From: Seiridium cupressi
Lineage: Eukaryota; Ascomycota; Sordariomycetes; Amphisphaeriales; Sporocadaceae
Direction: 5' to 3'
DNA length: 64,000 nucleotides
NCBI GenBank assembly: GCA_036674765.1
Contig: JARVKI010000072.1
Span: 166,622 to 230,621, forward strand
The number at the start of each line of letters is the position of its first letter. Position 1 is the first letter of the stretch. Shown here in pieces: positions 24,944 to 34,126 of the stretch. Made by a program: the position numbers and the translations under genes. The notes under the pieces were generated by a model. It did no database searches, was not told where the DNA came from, and saw nothing but the letters and a program-made list of their open reading frames with translations.

Positions 24944-25522
24944 TCATTCCCGCATGTGCTGTACTACAGATATTAACGAACGATGCTCGCCTTTCTTCCA
25001 ACCATTGATGTCATCCTCAGAGACAGCAGCCCATGCGCTGAGAGGATCGGCCCAAATTTCCCATCTGCCTATCTTGCCCGCCTCATCCCAACCACTGAGA
25101 ACGTACGAGAACTTCTCATCCCAGCTTCTTCCAGTTCCAACACTCTCGAATTTGCCCTTGCCGACCACCGCCACCTTGTTCGCCTCGACGTCCACCACAA
25201 AGCTCTCCTCGCCGGGAAAACTATCCTGGTTCAAGTGCATTTTCAAAGACTTTGAGAGAAGCTCGAAATACTCATTTGAGGAATCAAAGCCAACAAAGTC
25301 GCGACCGAGAAATGGCAGGTGTACAGTCGCCCATGACGGTCCATGCTCTCTTATTGTGGGGTTCTTGCCGTTGGCTTCCGGAATGAAGAATTCCGTTAGG
25401 AGCTCGGCTGGTGGTGGAGGAGAGATCAGAGCTTGGCAGAAAGCATGAGCGCGACTGCGCAGGACCGATGAGTGGTCCTTGGCTGTGCTGGTGTTATTTT
25501 TCTGAACTGTGTGAGAAATCAT
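24944..25522 (-). CDS. NTF2-like / SnoaL-like domain protein
   Basis: A single-exon frame of 192 aa. The pattern HAFCQALISP, then ITREHG-like (IREHGPSWATVHLPFLGRDF), then SWDEKFSYVLSGWDE and WEIWADPLSAWAAV fits the cone-shaped NTF2/SnoaL fold of small fungal proteins, with a conserved WEIWADPLSAW strand at the C-terminal side. No catalytic assignment can be made. Members include cyclases, isomerases and many proteins of unknown role. There is no signal peptide. The last 20 residues after that strand are less family-like, so the true end could involve a small 3' intron. The gene is divergent from DRG1, with about 1 kb between start codons. Confidence 0.7.
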   Translation of the reverse strand: MISHTVQKNNTSTAKDHSSVLRSRAHAFCQALISPPPPAELLTEFFIPEANGKNPTIREHGPSWATVHLPFLGRDFVGFDSSNEYFELLSKSLKMHLNQDSFPGEESFVVDVEANKVAVVGKGKFESVGTGRSWDEKFSYVLSGWDEAGKIGRWEIWADPLSAWAAVSEDDINGWKKGEHRSLISVVQHMRE

Positions 25523-26513
25523 GGTATCATGTAATTTTTGTTGTGCTGGAATGAACAGGATCGTGCTTCGCGAGAATGTGGCGGTTTGAAGTGGTGTTAG
25601 TGGTGTCCAACCATTACATTAGTCAAAAGAACATTGTAGTCCAGTTGACTGGATGGGCCCATCTGCAACGGCGTTTGACGCAAAGGCTTCGTCGTTATGA
25701 CATCATGGCATTGCAGCAAACGTGGAGAAACGTATGATTGCTCTATTGCAATAAAGGTTGCTTCCACTTACCGAGCAATCTCACAGCATATGCTGTATTG
25801 AATACGCTGCTGGCTGCTGGCTGCTGGTGCAAGTGCGAGAGAGCCAGCGCAGCAATTGCCGAGGTGTAGCGCCTGTAAAGTTGGGGTAAAGGAGGTGGTA
25901 TATCAGACAAAGTCTAAGTATGGCCAAGCCAGTGCTGTCCTACCAAGTAGTTCAAGATCCTAGAATGTAATTAAATAGTCATGAATTATCGATTGCAACT
26001 GTCGAAGCTGCAGGTGATGGGACGGGATTTGTACTAAAATCATTGTCGTCCTAGTGTCAATGATGATTCCAGAGCTGGACAATTGGCTTGGTAGTTAGTG
26101 AGCGAATATCGATTTTGCTCTGATACCTTTGGTCGGCGATCATTACGTTCTTAATGTGCAGGTGCACAATAATCATTGTAGTCTTGGTGCACCCCCATTG
26201 CTACATTTAAATGAGCAGGTGCCCAGCAAGTTGTTCTCGGCACTGCGAATCGTGAATATGTACATTTCTTAGCTTCGTTTTCAGCTTCGCTGACTGCTTC
26301 TGTCCAATACAGAAAGCGGTGAAGCCCCGACGTTGCCCCACGTTCCAATTCTGCCAGTTTCCTCTATGTCCTGCCTCCCAGTCATCCATTCCCTCTAAGT
26401 CCGAGATATCTGTGGCCAGTAACTACCAGAGCCCGAGATTTTCTGCTTTTCTGTACACCAAATTTTCTTCTGCCCTTCTGATATTCAGCGCCGTTGGCGC
26501 CAAAGCCGCCAAG
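25523..26513. promoter_or_regulatory. divergent intergenic region, NTF2-like / DRG1
   Basis: The stretch holds both promoters. A short CTGGCTG direct repeat lies at about 25808-25826. The last 150 nt before DRG1 are C/T-rich. No gene is supported in it. Confidence 0.45.
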
Positions 26514-27856
26514 ATGGTGAACATTACGGAAAAAATCAAAGAGTGAGAGTGCCCCACCTTGACGAGTCTGGGCCGTCATGCTCAAATATTTCTAGGATCG
26601 AGGATGAGATGAGGAGGACGCAGAGTACGAGGATTCCAGCATGAAATATTTCGAGGGCTTGTTTGGCTAATAACTCTACTCGAACAGAGAACAAGGCGAC
26701 AGGTATGCCCACGGTTCTGCTTGCGCTATAAGACATGATCGCTAATTTCGCCTAGAATATCATCTCGGTCTCCTAAAAGGGTACGGACCTGATAATCTCT
26801 CTTATGGTTGGTTGGTATCACAGCTAAATTTCCACCAGAAAGCTTGCACGACTTCGCGCGCAACTCCTCGAACCCGGCCCGGGATCAGGAGGTGGACCCG
26901 GAGCCGGCTTCGATGTCAGCAAAAGTGGTGATGCCAGAATAGCACTGGTCGGTTTCCCGTCTGTTGGTAAATCGACGTTTTTGTCAAAAGTCACCAAAAC
27001 AAGATCAGAAGTTGCATCGTACGCTTTCACAACTCTTACAGCAATTCCAGGTGTATTGGAATACGGCGGAGCAGAAATCCAACTGCTCGATCTGCCAGGT
27101 ATCATCGAGGGAGCCTCAGAGGGCAAGGGCAGAGGGCGGCAGGTCATCTCGGCCGCCAAGACCAGTGACCTCATCCTCATGGTTCTGGATGCGACGAAGA
27201 AAGCCGAGCAAAGGCGGCTGCTTGAGGCCGAATTGGAAGCCGTGGGCATTCGGTTGAACAGGGAGCCTCCGAACATCTATCTCAAGCCCAAGAAAGCGGG
27301 TGGTATGAAGATCAACTTCCAAAACCCGCCAAAGAACTTGGACGAAAAGATGGTGTACAATATTCTGCGAGACTATAAGATGCTGAACTGCGAGGTTCTG
27401 GTGCGTGACGATGAGGCCACGGTGGACGATCTGATCGATGTGATCATGAAAGACCACCGCAAGTACATCAAGTGTCTGTATGTCTACAACAAGATCGACA
27501 GTGTCTCTCTGGACTTCCTAGACAGGCTGGCGCGAGAACCTCATACCGTCGTCATGAGCTGTGAATTAGATCTGGGCATTCAGGATGTCATCGACCGGTG
27601 CTGGAAGGAGTTGCAATTAGTCCGCATTTACACCAAGCGGAAAGGTATCGATCCTGACTTCAGTGAGGCGCTGATCGTCAAGAGAGATGCCACTATCGAG
27701 GATGTATGCGATCGCATCCACAGGACCTTGAAGGATACGTACAAGTATGCCTTGGTCTGGGGCGCGTCTGCGAGGCATGTCCCCCAACGGGTTGGACTGG
27801 GACACACGGTGGCAGATGAAGATGTGGTTTACATCGTCAGCTCCTTCAAAGCATAG
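26514..27856 (+). CDS. drg1: DRG1 (Rbg1) developmentally regulated GTP-binding protein
   Basis: Five exons, 26514-26542, 26596-26624, 26688-26702 (15 nt), 26756-26780 and 26839-27856; phases agree at all four junctions and give 371 aa, normal for DRG1. The N-terminal helix [19 protein letters not shown] is built from exons 2 to 4. The G domain has GFPSVGKST (G1), DLPGIIEGA (G3) and NKID (G4), with the embedded S5D2L insertion ([15 protein letters not shown]). The C-terminal TGS domain ends [18 protein letters not shown]1 with its DFRP/Tma46 partner binds ribosomes and helps translation elongation in the cytoplasm. The ORF 3' end converges on the Spo12-like gene. Confidence 0.96.
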
Positions 27857-28199
27857 CCGTATCACAAAAAGAAAGAGATAACAAGCAAGTATCACGACAT
27901 TGAGCAGGAGATTGTGCGGTGAATGTGCTCGATATTTATTCATCGTGTCAAATCATGACTACCTCTTTATCCTGGTAGATGGCCGGGTACCGTAGTGTCC
28001 AGCCTGTATCATGAGTCATCCCTCTGTGAAAGAACGCCTTCCTAAACTCCCAATGTCACAACGAGGAAAAGGAAACTCCTCCTATTAAACTCGTACATCC
28101 CATGTGAAAGCAGAATACATATGTTGTTTGTTCGTAGAGCGGTCGTAAGTAGTGGGGCAGGAGAAGTAATGGATTGCCTCTTGCCATGCGGTTGCCATC
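27857..28199. other. convergent 3' region
   Basis: These 343 nt between two stop codons should hold both polyadenylation regions. Nothing else was recognised. Confidence 0.4.
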
Positions 28200-28666
28200 T
28201 CAAACACCGAAAGGCCGCGAGGCGCTCTTGGCACCCAGAACATTCTCACCCTCGAACTTTTTGGCTGATGCCTGTGCGAAGAGAGACTTGGGCTTCGTTC
28301 TAATGGTAAACACTTGTTAGGATCTACTAGGTAGTAGAGAGCAGTGCCCGAGGCGAGAGGTGCGACTTACTTGCCAACCTGCTTGTTGCGCAGAGCGTTG
28401 AGCTTTGCTGTGCATGGGCTCATGATGCCATCTGAGGGGGAGACGTAGGTCTGTTGATCCCTACGAGGCGCGAAGACGTTAGCCGTTTGTTCTTCACGGT
28501 ACCAGCGAGATACGGTGTCTGCATACTTCTCTTTCTCCATCTTGGACTGCAGGACTTGACGGTGGTACTCCATGCTCTTAACGTCGCCTTTGTTGTCGGC
28601 GCTGGCTGAACCCATCTGCACACCGTGCGTGTTGATATCTTTCTCTGCGAGAACGTTGCCGGCCAT
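28200..28666 (-). CDS. spo12: Spo12-like small cell-cycle protein
   Basis: Exon 1 is 28371-28666 and exon 2 is 28200-28299; the intron 28300-28370 runs GTAAGT to ATTAG. The product is 131 aa. The start chosen (MAGNVLAEKDINTHG) is where family-like sequence begins; a longer in-frame extension to 29089 is low-complexity and probably 5' leader. The diagnostic stretch is YVSPSDGIMSPCTAKLNAL followed by KPKSLFAQASAKK, matching the SP-x-T/S-x-KL core of fungal Spo12-like proteins. In yeasts Spo12/Wis3 works in mitotic exit and meiosis and is phosphorylated in this core; a comparable nuclear role is inferred. Highly charged, no membrane segment. Family assignment is from motif memory, so moderate. 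Confidence 0.68.
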
Positions 28667-29311
28667 TGCGATTGGAGAAGTCTCTTGGTAACAAGCTGAT
28701 TGTCGTCGGTGTTGTGTTGCGATGCGATGCGATGCAAATTTTTGATATGGAGAGCAGTGATTTTGAAGTTGACGCAGCGATTGTAGTTGTGACAGTGAGA
28801 GCGCAGTTGATGAGACTGGATGGAGTGGCACCCCAAAAGAGTTGACGCAGCTTAATCTTTTATCAATCGAATCATGCACAGACATGCATGAGGTCAGGCC
28901 AGTGGAGTCGTCGGTAGTTTCTTCAGCTTGCGTGCAGAAAATGTTCTTTCCGCTGCTAAAGTGGATTATCAATGTCAATAGAGGGCGAGTTGATGGGGCA
29001 ACGGCGCTTGTGCTATGGCTTCTCCACTGTAACCAAGGCACCCCTGCGACCCACCAAAATGCCCGTTGAGGACAATGTCGCCCTACCAACGGCGATGCAT
29101 GTTCTGGGAGCGAAACCCCGGATCATTTCTGTCAATGCTTGTCGTGACTCACTCACAGACTTGGTACTAGACAACTCATCTTGCATGAGTCCAAGGACAC
29201 CTGTTGAGACGGCAACATGGTAGCTTTAACCAACCTGCTGGGACTTGTTCAGAGGTACGATGAAGTGAACATACGAGATTTCTTTCAGCGCTACAACCTG
29301 TGCTAAATGCT
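28667..29311. other. intergenic region upstream of the Spo12-like gene
   Basis: It contains the promoter of the Spo12-like gene and the 3' flank of the acyl-CoA dehydrogenase gene. A small GCGAT tandem (three units) lies at about 28718-28733 and would be in the 5' leader. No other gene is seen. Confidence 0.45.
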
Positions 29312-30774
29312 TTACAAACGAGATTTGATATGTGAGCCTGGCTCGTACCTCTGCACGCCATATTGCTTCAACAGTTGATCCGTCTTTTGCTTCTGACCAA
29401 GAATCTTCTGTGTCACAGCCTTGCCCCTCTTGTTCTCGTTCCGGCCCATCTGGTTCAAGTGAACCTCATCCGGTCCATCTGCAAGTCGCAGTGTCCTAAT
29501 TTGCGCCCACATGTTTGCTAGAGGGGTGTCCTGGCTGACACCAGCTCCGCCAAATGCTTGTACAGCTCTGTCGATGACTGTCAAGGCTGTCTGTGGGACT
29601 AGCACCTTTGCCTCGGCGATTTCCTTGAGCGTTGCCTTTGGGCCAAAGTCATCCATCTTGACAGCGGCGTTGAGGACGATCAGCCGAGCAGCATCAATTT
29701 CAAGTCGAGACTTTGCAACCCACTCAAGAATAACACCATGCTCCTTGAGTTGTTTCTTGAAAGGTGTCTTCTGAGGATCATTGATTCTCATCAACATCCA
29801 CTCAAGAGCGCGTTCTGCGGCGCCAATACTTCGCATGGCGTGATGGATACGTCCGGGCCCCAAACGGCCCTGAATAATTTCGAAACCACGGCCTTCGCCC
29901 AAGACCATGTTGCTCACTGGTACTCGGACATTCTTGAAGGAAATGTGACCGTGTCCATGGGGGGCATCATCGTAGCCGTATACAGACAACATGCGATGGA
30001 TAGTAATGCCTTTGGTGTTAGCCGGAACCAGAACGACGGACTGCTGCTTGTAAACATCTTTGTTGTCAGGGTCGGTCTTTCCCATGACGATATAGATCTT
30101 GCATCGTGGGTCACCAGCCCCACTTGACCACCATTTCTAAGGCTGCGTTAGTTTGTGGTCATTTGCTGGAATGCCATTCCACTTACAGAGCCATTCAACA
30201 CATATTCGTTGCCTTCTTTCCTAATATTGAGCTGTATGTTTGTAGCATCTGACGACGCAACTTCTGGCTCTGTCATGAGGAAGGCAGACCGAATCTCTCC
30301 ATCCATTAACGGCTTTAGCCATTGCGCCTTTTGCTCTTCATTGCCGTACTTGGCCAACACCTCCATGTTGCCAGTATCAGGAGCGGCACAATTGCAAGCT
30401 TCTGAAGCTACTCGCGACTTCCCGAGCCACTCTGCCATGAGGCCGTATTCCAAGTTCGTGTATCCAGGGGACTCTTTGTAGTGTCCCTTAGGAAAGAACA
30501 TATTCCAAAGGCCAAGCTTCTTGGCCTTTGTCTTGAGGTCATCCACAATAGCTGGGTGATGATCCCATCGCTGCGATCCTTCTCCAATCTGGGCCTCGAG
30601 TACGGGGTCGGCTGGTATGCATTCTTCCTCGACGAACTTGGCAACAGTATCTAACGTCTTCTTCGCCTTGTCGCTGACGCGATTAACGACCTGGCCTTTG
30701 TGTAAGCTTCAAGTTTTATGGGAAACTATTGTGCGACTGTTGCTACTCACAAGGGCTGGAATCTGGGCAGACAT
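29312..30774 (-). CDS. Acyl-CoA dehydrogenase, ACAD10/11 (IBR3) type
   Basis: Exons are 30751-30774, 30187-30690 and 29312-30136; introns 30691-30750 (GTGAGT to GCCAG) and 30137-30186 (GTAAGT to CTTAG), both phase 0; 450 aa. Order: N-terminal helical domain ([19 protein letters not shown]), the middle beta domain with [15 protein letters not shown] and [13 protein letters not shown], then the C-terminal helical domain with [26 protein letters not shown] and the hallmark [10 protein letters not shown]. The enzyme uses FAD to oxidise acyl-CoA at the alpha-beta bond in mitochondrial or peroxisomal beta-oxidation. The 8-residue first exon (MSAQIPAL) is not an obvious presequence, and the C-terminus SRL is a good peroxisomal PTS1 variant, so peroxisomal location is likely by inference. 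It is divergent from cwc2. Confidence 0.93.
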
Positions 30775-31629
30775 GGTGGCAACAAGGGTTTCTGGAATCA
30801 CACTTGCACGTAAAAAGTAGACAAACAGCTTCTGGGTTTTAGAAGGACGGACGAACCGTGGACCTATGTAGACGTAGAAGAGAGCTTGCCTCGGACGTCT
30901 GCAGTGGCGGCGCGACCGGTAATAGCTTAAAGTAGGCCGAGGTACGATCCGCACTCAGCGGGGTACGGCGCGATCGCAACAGCGCTAGCAGGGCTAAAAA
31001 GCTGGGGTAGAAGGACCGTCCAGGCACCTGCTCGCTGGGAGCACCAAGGTGTCGGGGTACGGTAACAGCAGATATCGTACGAGGAATAGCCCCTACCCAC
31101 CACTACATCAGAGAGAATACTGAGTTGCAAGTAAAAAGCAAGATGCGCATACAGAATGGTTTCAAAGTTAAGACAAGGAGTCAATTGGTGCTACAGAGCA
31201 GTAGTTCAGGAGCTTGAACAACATTGGGCCTGGGAGAATGATTGTCACAAAAGGGGATTTAGCTGTTACGGAGCAGGCATTATGCACTAAAACAATTTTC
31301 TTCTTAGTTACATATCTTTTTGCTTATCGGCCTCCCTTCAGACTTTTGGCTAAGCTCTACCCATGCATCTCGGGAGAGCCTCAGCCTCGCAAACTTGGAC
31401 CTCATAATCCTTATAACTTTTTCGCGATTTCCTCAACTGGAACCTCAACAATCCTCACCACTTTTCCACAATCTCCTCAACTTTAGCCTCACGAAACTCG
31501 AACCTCACAACCCTCACCGGCCTTCCAAGATCTTCAAAGTTGAACGTCACGTTACAGTCTTGTCACTATCCTCACTACGTTTCTAGAACGGCAAACTTGA
31601 ATCTCACGTCGCACTTGTTACGATCATCC
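30775..31629. promoter_or_regulatory. divergent intergenic region, acyl-CoA dehydrogenase / cwc2
   Basis: These 855 nt hold both promoters. The right third (about 31370-31610) is C/T-rich with many degenerate copies of an ACCTCA-like unit and is probably the cwc2 5' leader. Confidence 0.5.
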
Positions 31630-32841
31630 ATGGAAATGGCAGAAGACCAAGCGGTAGTCGCAGAGTCGACAGAACTCGTAGCGCCAGCTCCGAAGAAAGT
31701 CAAGAAGATCATCCGAAAGAAGCGTCCGGCGCGTCCACAAGCTGATTCAACTTTTGTCAACGAGCCACCGCCACAGACTGGCACCATCTTCAATATCTGG
31801 TACAATAAATGGAGCGGTGGCGACCGCGAGGATCAATTTCAGACTGCGGCAAAGGGACGGTGCAATATTGCGAAAGATGCAGGCTTCACCACTGCTGATA
31901 AAATACCTGGATCCCATTTTTGCCTCTGGTTTGCACGAGGGCTATGCCCCAAAGGAAGTGACTGTCAATATCTCCATAGGCTACCTGGTATCCACGACGG
32001 ACTGCAAAGCCCTCACGTGGATATATTCGGACGGGAGAAATTCTCGGATTACCGCGACGACATGGGAGGCACAGGCTCTTTTATGCGACAAAACCGTACC
32101 ATCTACATCGGGCGGATACATGTTACTGACGACATCGAGGGTATGTATGCTCTCCCCGCCGTCTCCCATAACCCAACTAACTCGAGCACAGAGATCGTGG
32201 CCAGACATTTCGCCGAATGGGGAAATATAGAGAGAATTCGAGTGCTGAACACCAGAGGCGTCGCGTTCGTCACATACACCAACGAAGCAAATGCGCAATT
32301 CGCGAAGGAGGCCATGGCACATCAGGCACTCGACCATAGCGAAGTTCTCAATGTAAGATGGGCCACAGCGGATCCTAACCCAATGGCCCAAGCGAGGGAG
32401 GCTAGGCGCATAGAGGAACAGGCTGCTGAAGCGATACGGAGGGCGCTACCAGAAGCGTTCATTGCTGAAATCGAGGGCCGGGATCCAGAGTCGAAAAAGC
32501 GAAGGAGGATAGAGAGCAGTTTTGGATTGGACGGGTACGAGGCCCCAGATAATGTCTACTTTGCACGGGGAGCGCAGGCAGTGAACCCGGTCGGAAGGGA
32601 AGGTCATGAGCTGGAACATGAGCAACGACTGATGATCGAGAGCGGCGAGGCGGATGGACGCGCTGAAATGGCAGCAGTAGCTGTACCTGAGGGGAGAGCG
32701 GAAGAGAAAGGAGGCATCTTCTCCGGCAGAACTCTAGCTGCATTAAAGGGAGCGCAAGTTGCAGCTGTACAGAAAGCTGCACCAAAGCAATCGTCAGGAC
32801 CATTGGTAGCATACGGTAGCGACGATGATGACGATGAGTAA
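31630..32841 (+). CDS. cwc2: Cwc2 pre-mRNA splicing factor (NTC-related, RBM22-like)
   Basis: Exons are 31630-32140 and 32192-32841; 386 aa. The 51-nt intron (GTATGT, branch AACTAAC, GCACAG) is a multiple of three and has no in-frame stop. Start: first ATG (MEMAED); an upstream in-frame TTG is not a start. The N-terminal Torus region holds the CCCH finger CLWFARGLCPKGSDCQYLH (C-x7-C-x5-C-x3-H). The RRM follows with RNP2 IYIGRI and RNP1 RGVAFVTY. The C-terminus is acidic, ending in a D/E run. Cwc2 sits in the Prp19-related complex and contacts the U6 snRNA catalytic core in the nucleus. The gene is convergent with ureF, with 155 nt between stops. Confidence 0.95.
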   Translation: MEMAEDQAVVAESTELVAPAPKKVKKIIRKKRPARPQADSTFVNEPPPQTGTIFNIWYNKWSGGDREDQFQTAAKGRCNIAKDAGFTTADKIPGSHFCLWFARGLCPKGSDCQYLHRLPGIHDGLQSPHVDIFGREKFSDYRDDMGGTGSFMRQNRTIYIGRIHVTDDIEGMYALPAVSHNPTNSSTEIVARHFAEWGNIERIRVLNTRGVAFVTYTNEANAQFAKEAMAHQALDHSEVLNVRWATADPNPMAQAREARRIEEQAAEAIRRALPEAFIAEIEGRDPESKKRRRIESSFGLDGYEAPDNVYFARGAQAVNPVGREGHELEHEQRLMIESGEADGRAEMAAVAVPEGRAEEKGGIFSGRTLAALKGAQVAAVQKAAPKQSSGPLVAYGSDDDDDE

Positions 32842-32996
32842 GGAATAGTCCCAAATATCAACAAACTCTTACTCCATGCAAAACCTTCGCATTGGAAAAC
32901 TGAATCACATCCTCATATACACCAAGTCATTGTGAACGTATCCTTCAGCGTGCCTAGTTAACTCTCATGCTAATATTTTCTCACCCATTCCCTTCC

Positions 32997-33878
32997 TTAG
33001 CTATTGAAGATCCTAGAGTACAGCATCTCGTGCCGTCCGATCCACAAGTCCATGACGGGTACACTTTGACCTGCCTCCTCGAATTTTGTTTCCCATTCCC
33101 TATCAATCATAGCCGTGATCAAGTCTTGCACCTCGCCGCTTGCTAGGATCCGTTGTGCAACATACGGCCCCATCATCGCCGCCCGCACGCCCGCAGATAC
33201 CAGAGCCTTGACATGCGATAACATGAAGACGTAAGCCGCCTGATGCAACGTCAGACCCAGAAGGTTACAGATCGCCCCAAAGAGCGGTGCTAGATGTGCA
33301 CTGTAAGGCGGGAGATCCGAGGTGCTCGACGACGAGGGCGACATCATACTCTTGAGGCTTGAGATGACCTCGCGCGATGAGCTGGGAACCGCCGGGGCGA
33401 AGCTCTTCTCCCACACGCCGAGCAGCGCGCGGCCCTGCGCGACCGAGGCCCGCCGGCCGACTGTGCATATCACGGCCGCATCGTAGGCGTCGTCCAGCTC
33501 GGCGACTACGGACGGGTCGCGGTGCGCGGCGAGCACGAAGGGCAGAGTTGTGGATGCGTAAGAGGATAGGGAGAGCGGGAGGAAGGTGTTGAATGAGGCG
33601 GTTGGGCCCGTGTGGGTCTTGTATGATTCCAGGCCGGAGGAGAAAGCAAAGGACCCCAGAGGGAGTGCCGAGTCCGAGAGCAATAAGAGATAGTGGTGGG
33701 CTGAGCTCGAGTCTGTGTTCACGGTGCGAGCAAGAGGCGCAGATGGGCTAATGCGATGAGCGAGCGTGAGCTCAGGTTGCGTTGCAAGGCGCTGCTTTGC
33801 CTCCAGCAGGCGGGCTTCTAACTCGGCAATCTCACACTCGATGGCTCCACGAGACTCATCGCCAACAGCGAGTTTCAT
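32997..33878 (-). CDS. ureF: Urease accessory protein UreF
   Basis: A single-exon gene of 293 aa. The first 35 residues form a Glu/Ala/Leu-rich coil (ECEIAELEARLLEAKQRLA). The UreF core begins with LLLLSDSALPLGSFAFSSG, followed by the helical body, SHVKALVSAGVRAAMMGPY and the family C-terminus QSVPVMDLWIGRHEMLYSR. UreF with UreD and UreG delivers nickel to the urease active site and is thought to act as the GTPase-activating partner of UreG. The cytosolic urease itself and the other accessory genes are not in this window, so the gene is unlinked to its pathway, as is usual in fungi. Its start lies downstream of cut12 on the same strand (249 nt apart). Confidence 0.95.
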   Translation of the reverse strand: MKLAVGDESRGAIECEIAELEARLLEAKQRLATQPELTLAHRISPSAPLARTVNTDSSSAHHYLLLLSDSALPLGSFAFSSGLESYKTHTGPTASFNTFLPLSLSSYASTTLPFVLAAHRDPSVVAELDDAYDAAVICTVGRRASVAQGRALLGVWEKSFAPAVPSSSREVISSLKSMMSPSSSSTSDLPPYSAHLAPLFGAICNLLGLTLHQAAYVFMLSHVKALVSAGVRAAMMGPYVAQRILASGEVQDLITAMIDREWETKFEEAGQSVPVMDLWIGRHEMLYSRIFNS

Positions 33879-34126
33879 GTTGCGGCATTCATTGAGCTTG
33901 GTTATTTCGTAATTGGCCAGATATCTGAGAGGACAAGATTTGGGGATGCTTGGCAGCGACTAATCGTTTAATTTCATAATCTCTTATAGACTCCACCCTA
34001 TGCTCTTGCAAGCGGATGATTAAACCAACATCATGGGATATTTCAGAACTCAAACAAACTCACACAGCGTGATTCTTTGTCCAAGTCATTCTCATCAATT
34101 CCTTTCCCAACTCAAGCCAGCATCCT

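Noticed and set aside
28667..29089. 109-codon upstream extension of the Spo12-like frame
   Set aside because: Low-complexity His/Ser/Gln-rich sequence without family resemblance; the family-like protein begins at 28666.
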